The notes below the pieces were generated by a model that saw nothing but the letters and a program-made list of their open reading frames with translations, did not search any database and was not told the DNA's origin. A stretch of 64,000 nucleotides of DNA from assembly GCF_036231945.1 (NCBI RefSeq), contig NZ_CP109599.1, positions 2,326,501 through 2,390,500 on the forward strand. Reading direction: 5' to 3'. Source of the stretch: Streptomyces sp. NBC_01429. Lineage in GTDB: Bacteria; Actinomycetota; Actinomycetes; Streptomycetales; Streptomycetaceae. A program made the position numbers and the translations under genes. Positions 18,330 through 25,780 of this stretch are shown piece by piece (the first letter of the stretch is position 1; each line of letters begins with the position of its first letter).

Positions 18330-19543
18330 GTACGGTGATCACCGGGCTCGCCGTGGCAGCCCCGAACGGGCTGGGCACGGACGCCTACTGGAAGGCCGTG
18401 CTGGCCGGGCAGAGCGGGATCGGCGAGCTGGCCCGCTTCGACGCCTCGGGCTACCCGTCCCGGCTGGCCGGGCAGATCCTGGACTTCGAGGCCGGCGAGC
18501 TGCTACCCAGCCGGCTGCTGCCGCAGACCGACGTCTCGACCCGGTACGCGCTGGTCGCGGCCGACTGGGCGCTGGCGGACGCCGGGATCGGCCCCGAGAC
18601 CCTGCCGGACTACGAGATGGGCGTGGTCACCTCCAGCGCGCAGGGCGGCTTCGAGTTCACCCACCGGGAGTTCCACAAGCTCTGGAGCCAGGGCCCCGAA
18701 TTCGTCAGCGTCTACGAGTCGTTCGCCTGGTTCTACGCCGTCAACACCGGCCAGATCTCCATCCGCAACGGCATGCGCGGACCCGGCGCCGCGCTCGTCG
18801 CCGAGCAGGCGGGCGGGCTCGACGCGGTCGGCCACGCCCGGCGCACCGTGCGGCGCGGCACGTCGATGGTGCTCAGCGGCGGGGTGGACTCGGCGTTCGA
18901 CCCGTGGGGCTGGTCGGCCCAGCTGTCCGGCGGGCTGGTCAGCACCGTCGACGACCCGGCCCGCGCCTATCTGCCGTTCGACACGGCGGCGTCGGGCCAT
19001 GTGCCGGGCGAGGGCGGCGCGATCGTCATCCTGGAGGACGGCGCCCGGGCGCGCGAGCGCGGTGCGCCGCAGGTGTACGGGGAGGTCGTCGGCTACGCGG
19101 CGACATTCGACCCCAGGCCCGGCTCCGGCCGTCCGCCGGGGCTGCGCCGCGCCGCCGAACTTGCCCTGGCCGACGCGGGGTTGCGGCCCTCCGACATCGA
19201 CGTGGTGTTCGCAGACGGGGCCGGGACACCGGAACTCGACCGGGCCGAGGCCGAGGCGATCCGCGAGATCTTCGGGCCGCACGGCGTGCCGGTCACCGCG
19301 CCCAAGGCGCTCACCGGCCGGCTCTCCGCGGGCGGCGGCCCGGTCGACCTGGTCACCGCGCTGCTCTCGATCCGGGACCAGGTGATCCCGGCGACCGGCC
19401 ACAGCGCCGACGTACCGCCGGAGTACGGCATCGACCTCGTCCGGGGCGAGCCGCGCGGCCGGCCGGTCACGGCCGCGCTGGTCCTGGCGCGCGGTCGCTG
19501 GGGCTTCAACTCGGCGGTGGTCGTCACCGGTCCCGAGCAGTGA
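18326..19543 (+). CDS. Type II polyketide chain-length factor KS-beta (CLF)
   Basis: A 405-residue ketosynthase paralogue. The active-site Cys is replaced by Gln161 ([11 protein letters not shown]), which defines the CLF class. The N-terminus [16 protein letters not shown] and C-terminus [13 protein letters not shown] are typical. The heterodimer with KS-alpha sets chain length; the length cannot be predicted here without a comparison of the gate residues. It is translationally coupled to KS-alpha through a 4-bp overlap. It is followed by 106 bp of noncoding, repeat-containing sequence before the ACP. Confidence 0.96.
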   Translation: MSTVITGLAVAAPNGLGTDAYWKAVLAGQSGIGELARFDASGYPSRLAGQILDFEAGELLPSRLLPQTDVSTRYALVAADWALADAGIGPETLPDYEMGVVTSSAQGGFEFTHREFHKLWSQGPEFVSVYESFAWFYAVNTGQISIRNGMRGPGAALVAEQAGGLDAVGHARRTVRRGTSMVLSGGVDSAFDPWGWSAQLSGGLVSTVDDPARAYLPFDTAASGHVPGEGGAIVILEDGARARERGAPQVYGEVVGYAATFDPRPGSGRPPGLRRAAELALADAGLRPSDIDVVFADGAGTPELDRAEAEAIREIFGPHGVPVTAPKALTGRLSAGGGPVDLVTALLSIRDQVIPATGHSADVPPEYGIDLVRGEPRGRPVTAALVLARGRWGFNSAVVVTGPEQ

Positions 19544-19564
19544 CCGCCCCGCCCCGGCCTCGGT

Positions 19565-19620
19565 CACCTCAACTTCAACCACCTCAACTTCAACCACTTC
19601 CACCACTTCAACGACCTCAT
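19565..19620 (+). repeat. 15-bp tandem repeat in the CLF-ACP spacer
   Basis: Two exact copies of CACCTCAACTTCAAC (19565-19579 and 19580-19594) are followed by decayed copies to about 19620. The tract is CT/CA-rich on the plus strand, unlike the surrounding sequence. It lies between the CLF stop and the ACP ribosome site (GAAAAGAGCGGGG region). Confidence 0.7.
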
Positions 19621-19649
19621 CACCTCACAGAAAAGAGCGGGGAACTCTC

Positions 19650-19910
19650 ATGGCGACCATGGACCTCGACGACCTCCGCCGCATCCTGGTGGCCTGCGCG
19701 GGCCAGGACGACGGCATCGACCTCACCGGCGACATCCTGGACACCCCTCTTGAGGAGCTGGGTTACGACTCGCTGGCGCTGATGGAGAGCGCGGCCCGGA
19801 TCAAGCAGGAGTTCGGCGTCGACCTGACGGACGACGACGTGGCCGAGGTCGGCACACCCCGCGCCCTGCTGAGCCTGGTCAACGACACCGCCGTGGCGAC
19901 GGCCGGCTGA
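19650..19910 (+). CDS. Type II polyketide acyl carrier protein
   Basis: An 86-residue acidic ACP. The phosphopantetheine attachment serine is Ser41 in LGYDSLALME, and the four-helix pattern is intact (DLDDLRRILVACAGQ through SAARIKQEFGVDL). It carries the growing polyketide for the KS-alpha/CLF pair and is presumably converted to its holo form by the Sfp-type transferase at 22730-23512. It is the third gene of the minimal PKS set, followed by the aromatase/cyclase. Confidence 0.97.
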   Translation: MATMDLDDLRRILVACAGQDDGIDLTGDILDTPLEELGYDSLALMESAARIKQEFGVDLTDDDVAEVGTPRALLSLVNDTAVATAG

Positions 19911-20000
19911 CCCGCCGGGCCGTGCGCACCACCACTCAGGGTGAGGGGGCAGGGCCCCTCACCCTCCCTGTTCCGCAAGCGTGTTGAGGAGAACCGCCCC

Positions 20001-20996
20001 ATGACAGCGACCACCCGGCCCGCCGGCACGGCCCGGCCGACGACACACCGCACCGAGCACACCCGTATCGTCTCCGCGCCCGCCCAGGTGCTCTACGACC
20101 TGGTGGCCGACGCCACCCGCTGGCCCGCGATCTTCGGCCCGAGCGTTCATCTCGTCCATCTGGAACGCGGCGGGCGCGGCGAGCGCTTCGAGATCTGGGC
20201 CCTGGTCAACGGCGAGGTGGCCAACTGGGTCTCCCGGCGGGTCCTGGACCCCGAGCGCCGGTATGTGAGCTTCCGTCAGGAACGCAGCCACCCTCCGGTC
20301 GCCGCCATGGGCGGCGGCTGGCTCTTCCGTGAACTGCCGGGCGGGCGTACCGAGGTGGTGCTCCGGCACCGCTTCGCCGCGACCGACGACGACCCGGCGA
20401 CCGTGGAGGGGCTCCTGCGCGGCCTGGACCGCAACAGCGCCGAGGAGCTGGCCGCGCTGGCCCGGGTGGCCGAGCTGGGCCACCCGGTGGAGGACGTGGT
20501 GTTCTCGTTCACCGACCGGGTGCCGCTGGAGGGGCCGGCCGAGGCGGCGTACGACTTCGTGAACCGCGCCGATCTGTGGGCGGAGCGGCTGCCGCACGTG
20601 GCCGGGGTCGAGCTGACCGAGACCGTGCCCGGCGTCCAGGAGCTGCGGATGGACACGGTGACGGCCGACGGGTCGGCCCACTCGACGCGTTCGGTGCGGG
20701 TGTGCCGGGCGCCGGAGTGGATCGCGTACAAGCAACTGGCCATGCCCCGGCTGCTGTCGGGCCACAGCGGTCTGTGGACCTTCACCGAGGGTCCCGACGG
20801 TCCGGTGGCGTCGGCCACGCACACCGTCGTGCTGAATCCGGCGGCGGTGGCGGAGGTGCTGGGCGAGGGCAGCACGCTCGCCGACGCCAGGAACCACATC
20901 CGCGACGCGCTGGGGCGCAACAGCCTCGCCACCATGAGTCACGCCGCGTCGCACGCGGCGTCCCGCGCGGCGGATCGCGCGGCGGATCGCGCCTGA
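20001..20996 (+). CDS. Didomain aromatase/cyclase
   Basis: A 331-residue polyketide aromatase/cyclase with two START/SRPBCC-like domains (about residues 15-150 and 160-305). Domain 1 has RIVSAPAQVLYDLVADATRWPAIFGPS; domain 2 has DRVPLEGPAEAAYDFVNRADLWAERLPHV. Didomain enzymes of the ActVII class aromatise the first ring after C9 ketoreduction. The ATG at 20001 has GAGGAG about 10 bp upstream. The C-terminal tail is a low-complexity Ala/Arg/His repeat (ASHAASRAADRAADRA). It ends the minimal-PKS operon. Confidence 0.93.
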   Translation: MTATTRPAGTARPTTHRTEHTRIVSAPAQVLYDLVADATRWPAIFGPSVHLVHLERGGRGERFEIWALVNGEVANWVSRRVLDPERRYVSFRQERSHPPVAAMGGGWLFRELPGGRTEVVLRHRFAATDDDPATVEGLLRGLDRNSAEELAALARVAELGHPVEDVVFSFTDRVPLEGPAEAAYDFVNRADLWAERLPHVAGVELTETVPGVQELRMDTVTADGSAHSTRSVRVCRAPEWIAYKQLAMPRLLSGHSGLWTFTEGPDGPVASATHTVVLNPAAVAEVLGEGSTLADARNHIRDALGRNSLATMSHAASHAASRAADRAADRA

Positions 20997-21138
20997 CACC
21001 GCGCCGAACACGCCTGACACGGAAGGGAATCCACCGGCCGGATCCCGCCCGTTCTCACGTTCGGTAAAAACTGGGCGCGAGTTTCAGCAAAGAGCGACAC
21101 GGAGGGCAAACCGACTCGGTCGCCGAACCTCTCCTCCG

Positions 21139-21180
21139 TACTATCGGCCCCTGGGGGGCTGAATCACGATCCAGCCCCCC
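21139..21180 (+). promoter_or_regulatory. Promoter and leader hairpin of the LuxR-type regulator
   Basis: A -10-like TACTAT lies at 21139-21144, about 60 bp before the regulator ATG. The predicted leader begins with a perfect 9-bp hairpin, GGGGGGCTG (21153-21161) and CAGCCCCCC (21172-21180). No SARP-type heptads were seen here. Confidence 0.5.
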
Positions 21181-21203
21181 GGTCGACAGGGGGAAGGCAA
21201 TCG

Positions 21204-21818
21204 ATGATACGAGTCATGCTGGCCGAGGACATGCACATGATCCGGGGCGCGCTGGTGGCCCTGCTGGAGTTGGAGGACGACATCACGGTCGTCGCCGAAC
21301 TGGACCGCGGCGACACCATCGTGCGTACCGCGCTGGAGCACCGCCCCGATGTCGCGATCGTCGACATCGACCTGCCGGGTCTCGACGGGCTCACGGCGGC
21401 GGCCGAGTTACGCGAGCGGCTGCCGCAGTGCCGCACGCTGGTGCTCACCAGTCTGGGCGGCAGCGGCACCGTACGCCGGGTGCTCGACACCCAGGTCGCC
21501 GGGTTCCTCCTCAAGGACGCCCCGCCCGCCGAACTGGCCCAGGCGGTAAGGAAGATCGCGGCCGGTCAGCGGGTGATCGCCCCGGAGCTGGCGCTGGCCG
21601 CCTGGGACAGCGAGCACTCCCCGCTGACCCGCCGCGAGACGGACGTGCTGCGGCTGGCCGCCGAGGGCGCCGGGGCGCAGGAGATCGCCGCGCACTTCCA
21701 TCTCTCCGTGGGCACCGTACGGAACTATCTGTCGGCGGCCGTCACCAAACTGCACGCACGCAACCGGATGGACGCGGTCCGGATCGCCCGGGACGTCGGC
21801 TGGCTCCAGCGGTACTGA
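21204..21818 (+). CDS. NarL/LuxR-type response regulator
   Basis: A 204-residue two-component regulator. The receiver has its phospho-acceptor at Asp54 (IVDIDLPG), Thr in VLTSL and Lys in FLLKDAPP. A C-terminal LuxR helix-turn-helix covers about residues 135-195 (LTRRETDVLRLAAEG through HLSVGTVRNYLSAAVTKL). Codon 69 is TTA (21408-21410), predicting bldA dependence. The natural partner is the DesK-type histidine kinase at 31453-32358, at the far side of the cluster. It probably acts upstream of the SARP gene that follows it; that order is inference. Confidence 0.92.
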   Translation: MIRVMLAEDMHMIRGALVALLELEDDITVVAELDRGDTIVRTALEHRPDVAIVDIDLPGLDGLTAAAELRERLPQCRTLVLTSLGGSGTVRRVLDTQVAGFLLKDAPPAELAQAVRKIAAGQRVIAPELALAAWDSEHSPLTRRETDVLRLAAEGAGAQEIAAHFHLSVGTVRNYLSAAVTKLHARNRMDAVRIARDVGWLQRY

Positions 21819-21992
21819 GCGGCCGGGCCCCGAGAGCCGTGAAGATCTCACGCCCGGAATCATGCGTCACACACGATGGGGACTTCATACCCAGGTCGCT
21901 GACGGCCTAACTATGCCCACGGCACGACCGGTGTCAGGCTCGGGTCGACGCCGGGGAACCGCTCCCGGCTCCTCATGGGGGAGGACCGACCG

Positions 21993-22802
21993 ATGTTGGA
22001 CATCAACGTACTTGGGCAACTGGCCGTCAGTGAACGGGGGGTCTCGATCGTACCCAGCGCGGGCAAACCGCGTCAGGTGCTCGGACTGCTCGCTTTACGG
22101 GCCGGCCGGCCCGTCCCGGTGCCGACGCTGATGGAGGAGCTGTGGGGGGACGGCATCCCGCGCAGCGCGGCGACCACCCTCCAGACGTACGTCCTCCAGC
22201 TGCGCCGCAGGATCGGCGCGGCGCTGGGACCGGACTCCGGCACGGCGGCCAAGGACATCCTGGCCACCCGCTTCAACGGCTACCAGCTGGCGGGACCGGT
22301 GAACTCGCTCGACGTGCGGGAGTTCCACCGGTCGGCGGAACAGGGCTACGCGGCCATGGAGTTGGGGGACTTCAGGTCGGCCTCGGTGCATCTTCAGCGC
22401 GCGCTGCGGCTGTGGAACGGACCGGCGCTGACGGACGTACCGGCCGGCCGGGTCCTGAAGACCGAGCTGGTCGGTCTCGAAGAGGCCCGGATGCGGGCGC
22501 TGGGCCAGCGCGTCGAGGCCGATCTGCGGCGCGGCCGGCACACCGCGCTCGTCCCTGAGCTGCGGACCCTGACCGCCCAGCATCCGATGGACGAGAACCT
22601 CTGCGCGCAGCTGATGACCAGCCTCTACCGGTCGGGCGGGACCTCGCGGGCCCTCGCGGCGTTCCACCGGCTGCGCCGGACGCTCATCGACGAGCTGGGG
22701 ATCGAGCCGTCGCCGCGCCTCCAGCGGCTCTACCAGGCCGTGTTGTCGAACTCGCTGGACCTCGAACTGCCCGAGGAGGAGACCAGGCGGCTCGTCGGCT
22801 GA
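21993..22802 (+). CDS. SARP-family pathway activator
   Basis: A 269-residue Streptomyces antibiotic regulatory protein. The N-terminal winged helix is LDINVLGQLAVSERG through TTLQTYVLQLRRRIG, and the bacterial transcriptional activation domain follows (SLDVREFHRSAEQGYAAMELGD). The ATG at 21993 is favoured by GGAGGA 8 bp upstream; an in-frame ATG at 21975 lacks one. Codon 35 is TTA (22095-22097), a bldA control point common in SARPs. Its predicted targets are the six heptad-bearing promoters in this cluster. The 3' end overlaps the convergent PPTase gene by 73 bp. Confidence 0.94.
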   Translation: MLDINVLGQLAVSERGVSIVPSAGKPRQVLGLLALRAGRPVPVPTLMEELWGDGIPRSAATTLQTYVLQLRRRIGAALGPDSGTAAKDILATRFNGYQLAGPVNSLDVREFHRSAEQGYAAMELGDFRSASVHLQRALRLWNGPALTDVPAGRVLKTELVGLEEARMRALGQRVEADLRRGRHTALVPELRTLTAQHPMDENLCAQLMTSLYRSGGTSRALAAFHRLRRTLIDELGIEPSPRLQRLYQAVLSNSLDLELPEEETRRLVG

Positions 22803-23512
22803 CCCGCAGCCGTCGCCACCACATGGCCGGACGGCAGGACGCGGCTGGTGAAGCGCCACTCGTCCTGCGGCGCGGGAGCGCCGTCGGCCCGCAGCAGCAG
22901 CGGCGGGCCGCCGTCCGGCGGCAGGGCGAAGCCGAAGGAGGCGAACGAGAGCCGGAGTCCCGTGCCCAGGGCCTTGGTGTAGGACTCCTTCAGCGTCCAC
23001 AGCCGCAGCAGCGCCAGATCGCGCCGGTGCGCGGGCAGCCGGTCCAGGGCCGCGCGTTCGTGGGGTGTGCAGGCGCGCAGTTCCAGGCCGGTGCCGTGGA
23101 CGGCGCGGGTGGCGGGCTCGGCGTCGGTACCGACGGCGCCGCGCAGATTCAGGGCCACGGCGACCAGCCCGCGGGTATGGCTCAGGCTCACCTCGATGTC
23201 GCCCCAGCCGCGCAGGTACGGGCGTCCGCCGGGGGTACGGGCCAGCTCCAGGTCGGCCGGGCGGACGTCCAGCGCGGTGGCGGCGGCGTGTTTCAGCAGC
23301 AGCCGGGAGACGGCGAACCGCCGCTGCCGTACGGCGTGTCCGGCCAGGGCCCGGTGGCGCGCGCCGTCCCGGCCGAGGAGACGCTCCAGCTCGGCCGCGC
23401 CGGTCTCCCAGCCCTCGGCGGGCGAGTGGACCAGTACGGCGCCCCGCGCGCGGAGGGCCGAACGCACCGGCTGCCAGGGCCCGTCGGGTCCGGTGACGCG
23501 GACGGCACGCAT
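22730..23512 (-). CDS. Sfp-type 4'-phosphopantetheinyl transferase
   Basis: A 260-residue transferase that moves phosphopantetheine from CoA to carrier proteins. The Sfp signatures are GTDAEPATRAV (normally GxD-x-E, magnesium site) and LRLWTLKESYTKALG (WxxKE-x-x-x-K). The N-terminal half has RRFAVSRLLLKHAAATALDV and SLSHTRGLVAVAL. The ATG at 23512 lies 7 bp after the stop of the upstream gene. It is probably dedicated to the cluster ACP and is the third gene of an operon reading away from a SARP-type promoter at 24805-24836. The C-terminus is Ser-rich. Confidence 0.9.
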   Translation of the reverse strand: MRAVRVTGPDGPWQPVRSALRARGAVLVHSPAEGWETGAAELERLLGRDGARHRALAGHAVRQRRFAVSRLLLKHAAATALDVRPADLELARTPGGRPYLRGWGDIEVSLSHTRGLVAVALNLRGAVGTDAEPATRAVHGTGLELRACTPHERAALDRLPAHRRDLALLRLWTLKESYTKALGTGLRLSFASFGFALPPDGGPPLLLRADGAPAPQDEWRFTSRVLPSGHVVATAAGQPTSRLVSSSGSSRSSEFDNTAW

Positions 23513-23519
23513 CGCGCCG

Positions 23520-24338
23520 TCACCGGCCCAGCCGGGCGGCGACCCGGCCGAGCGCGCCGAGCAGCGGCTCGGGTCCGGCGCACCCGGACAGCACACGCGG
23601 GGGCAGCTCCGGGAGGAGCGGGGACAGGGACCGGACAGGGACCGGTTCCGACGCGTCGCGCAGGAGGCAGGCGGCGGCGCCGAGCAGCGCGTGGCGTTCG
23701 GCCGCGGCCCGTACGCGCGGATCACCCGGCGTCAACGCGGCGCATTCTGCGCGTACTTCGGCGAGTTCCCCGGAGAGGTCCCGCAGCAGCTCCCCCAGCG
23801 GGCCGTGCGCCGGGCCGTGCCCGGCGCCCGGCACGGCGAGCGCCGGCCGGTGCGCGCGCAGAACATCGAGCGGTACGGGCCCGGGGGCCGGGAGCGCGGC
23901 CAGCACGGCGAGGTGGCGGCGGTACTCCCCGTACGGCCCGTCGGCGCGGTGCAGCGCCGGGCCGAGGACCGTCGCCAGGCACCGGGCGCTGTCCAGCGGC
24001 AGCCGGGGCACGAGCCGGTCCGCCACCCAGGGGGCCGCGCCCCGGGCGGCGGCGCGCAGCAGGGCCAGGTCGAGAACGACCGCGCCGAGCGCCGCCCCGG
24101 TGGCGGGCGCGGTGAGCGGCCGGACCCCGGCCCGGCCGGAGCGGGCAGCGACCAGCACGGAGCGCAGCGCGCCGGCGAGCGCGTCGATACCGGTCGCGAC
24201 GGCATCGGTCGGGAGGACGTGGGGCGGGACGGCACCGGTCGGGAGGACGTGGGTCGGGGCGGCACCGGCAGTGACGGCATCGGCGGTGACGGCCTCGCTC
24301 GCGGTCGTGCCGCGCGCGGGGCTTCCGGCGTACGGCAC
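23520..24338 (-). CDS. Uncharacterised helical protein in the polyketide operon
   Basis: A 272-residue Ala/Leu/Arg-rich protein that I do not recognise. The first ~40 residues carry a repeat (THVLPTGAV / PHVLPTDAV) encoded by two 30-bp DNA repeats. The rest looks all-helical (GIDALAGALRSVLVAARSG, GAVVLDLALLRAAARG, LRDLSGELAEVRAECAAL). The distribution of short hydrophobic helices loosely suggests an acyl-CoA-dehydrogenase-C-like or terpene-synthase-like bundle, but no active-site motif is seen. The GTG at 24338 is 5 bp after the SnoaL-like stop and 7 bp separate its end from the PPTase, so it is surely co-transcribed with both. Confidence 0.7.
   Translation of the reverse strand: MPYAGSPARGTTASEAVTADAVTAGAAPTHVLPTGAVPPHVLPTDAVATGIDALAGALRSVLVAARSGRAGVRPLTAPATGAALGAVVLDLALLRAAARGAAPWVADRLVPRLPLDSARCLATVLGPALHRADGPYGEYRRHLAVLAALPAPGPVPLDVLRAHRPALAVPGAGHGPAHGPLGELLRDLSGELAEVRAECAALTPGDPRVRAAAERHALLGAAACLLRDASEPVPVRSLSPLLPELPPRVLSGCAGPEPLLGALGRVAARLGR
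24207..24266 (-). repeat. 30-bp tandem repeat (2 copies) in coding sequence
   Basis: Two near-identical 30-bp units at 24207-24236 and 24237-24266 share GGTCGGGAGGACGTGGG. They encode a ten-residue repeat near the N-terminus of the uncharacterised protein, keeping frame. Confidence 0.75.
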
Positions 24339-24343
24339 CGGAC

Positions 24344-24772
24344 TCAGCGCTGTTCGTCGTAGGTGACGACCCGTGAGCGCATGAGGATCTCGCCCTCCTG
24401 CTCCACCAGCACGTCGTGCAGCAGGCAGTGCGGCCAGATCTCCGGGCGCTCGCCGGGCCGGATCCGCACGATCATCGCGTAGACGGTGGAGTCGATGGCG
24501 CCGTCCGGACGGGGGTCGAGAACGATCTGGTTGAACCAGTGGCGCCTGCGGACCGGATCGCCCGCGTACTTCGTGTTGAACGAGCGCAGTTCGGCGACGA
24601 TCCCGGGCCGGGTGACGGCGGGCGGCACGGTGGGCGTGTGCTGGAAACTGCCGTCCTCGGTGAAGGTCCCGGCGTACTCCTCGAACCGGCCCGTGTCGAG
24701 CGCCTGCATCTGCCGCGCGTAGAAGTGCTGCACCTGTGTGTACAGCTCGGTCATGGCGTATGTGCTGGTCAT
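24344..24772 (-). CDS. SnoaL/NTF2-like polyketide tailoring protein
   Basis: A 142-residue NTF2-superfamily protein. Visible are the N-terminal helix YTQVQHFYARQMQALDTGRFEEYAGTFTEDG, FQHTPTVPPAVTRPGIVAELR, and the beta-sheet WFNQIVLDPRPDGAIDSTVYAMIV ending MRSRVVTYDEQ. The family includes polyketide cyclases and dehydratase/epimerase-like enzymes such as ActVI-A; the exact reaction is not readable. The ATG at 24772 has GGAGG 5-6 bp upstream. It is the first gene of the SnoaL-unknown-PPTase operon, driven by a SARP-type promoter. Confidence 0.85.
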   Translation of the reverse strand: MTSTYAMTELYTQVQHFYARQMQALDTGRFEEYAGTFTEDGSFQHTPTVPPAVTRPGIVAELRSFNTKYAGDPVRRRHWFNQIVLDPRPDGAIDSTVYAMIVRIRPGERPEIWPHCLLHDVLVEQEGEILMRSRVVTYDEQR

Positions 24773-24804
24773 CCGGGCCTCCGGGGAGTGCGGGTGGTAC
24801 GGGC

Positions 24805-24836
24805 ATGCTGTCCGCGTCCACTCGAAGAGGGCTCGA
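24805..24836 (-). promoter_or_regulatory. SARP-type promoter for the SnoaL-like operon
   Basis: On the minus strand, heptads TCGAGCC (24830-24836) and TCGAGTG (24819-24825) are 11 bp apart. They are followed by 8 bp and a -10-like CAGCAT (24805-24810), 32 bp before the SnoaL-like ATG. Confidence 0.75.
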
Positions 24837-24916
24837 AAACGGCTTCAGGCGCCGCCCGGCCGGGATCCGCGCCATAACCCCCCGCAACCCCCGCCCGGTC
24901 CTCCGCCGAGGCACGG

Positions 24917-24959
24917 TCGAGACCGCTTCCACCGGTACTCAAGGGGCGCGCCGCAGGCT
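24917..24959 (+). promoter_or_regulatory. SARP-type promoter for the ketoreductase gene
   Basis: Three heptads at 11-bp steps, TCGAGAC (24917-24923), TCCACCG (24928-24934) and TCAAGGG (24939-24945), are followed by 8 bp and a -10-like CAGGCT (24954-24959). The ketoreductase ATG is at 24995. Confidence 0.75.
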
Positions 24960-24994
24960 CGACGCACACGCGACCGCAGGTGATGGAGGAGAAC

Positions 24995-25780
24995 ATGGCG
25001 GAGGCAGTCAAGCCGGTGGCCCTGGTGACGGGCGCCACCAGCGGCATCGGACTGGAGATCACCCGGCGGCTCGCCGGACTGGGCGCCCGCGTCTACGTCT
25101 GCGGCCGCCGGCAGGAGCAACTTGCCGCCACCATAAAGGAGTTGCAGGAACAGGGCCTGGAGGTGGACGGCACCACCTGTGACGTGGCTGATCCGGCCCA
25201 GATCAAGGCGTACGTGCGGTCGGCGGTGGAGCGCTTCGGCCCGGTCGACATCCTGGTCAACAACGCGGGGCGCAGCGGCGGCGGAGCCACCGCAGAGATC
25301 TCCGACGAGCTGTGGCTCGACGTGATCAACACGAATCTGAACAGCGTCTTCCTGATGACCAAGGAGGTGCTGAACGCCGGCGGCATGCTGGGCAAGGAGC
25401 GCGGCCGGATCATCAGCATCGCGTCGACCGGCGGCAAGCAGGGCGTGGTGCACGCCGCTCCGTACTCGGCGTCCAAGCACGGCGTGGTGGGCTTCACGAA
25501 GGCGCTCGGGCTGGAGCTGGCCCGTACCGGCATCACCGTCAACGCGGTGTGCCCGGGGTTCGTCGAGACGCCGATGGCCGAGCGGGTGCGCACGCACTAC
25601 GCGAACATCTGGGGGGTGACCGAGGAGGAGACCCACGACCGGATCAGCCAGCGGGTGCCGCTCGGCCGGTACGTGGAGGTCCGCGAGGTCGCGGCGATGG
25701 TGGAGTACCTGGTCGGCGACGACGCGGCGGCGGTCACCGCCCAGGCGCTCAACGTCTGTGGTGGCCTGGGGAATTACTGA
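24995..25780 (+). CDS. ActIII-type polyketide ketoreductase
   Basis: A 261-residue short-chain dehydrogenase that reduces the C9 ketone of the nascent polyketide with NADPH. The Rossmann motif is ALVTGATSGIG, then NNAGRSGGGATAE. The catalytic Ser-Tyr-Lys set is in IASTGGKQGVVHAAPYSAS/KHGVV, and PGFVETPMAERV and QALNVCGGLGNY close the protein. The sequence is recognisably ActIII-like throughout. The ATG at 24995 has GGAGGA about 5 bp upstream; GTG and ATG codons at 24980 and 24983 are in frame but poorer. The 3' end overlaps the convergent regulator gene by 7 bp. Confidence 0.96.
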   Translation: MAEAVKPVALVTGATSGIGLEITRRLAGLGARVYVCGRRQEQLAATIKELQEQGLEVDGTTCDVADPAQIKAYVRSAVERFGPVDILVNNAGRSGGGATAEISDELWLDVINTNLNSVFLMTKEVLNAGGMLGKERGRIISIASTGGKQGVVHAAPYSASKHGVVGFTKALGLELARTGITVNAVCPGFVETPMAERVRTHYANIWGVTEEETHDRISQRVPLGRYVEVREVAAMVEYLVGDDAAAVTAQALNVCGGLGNY

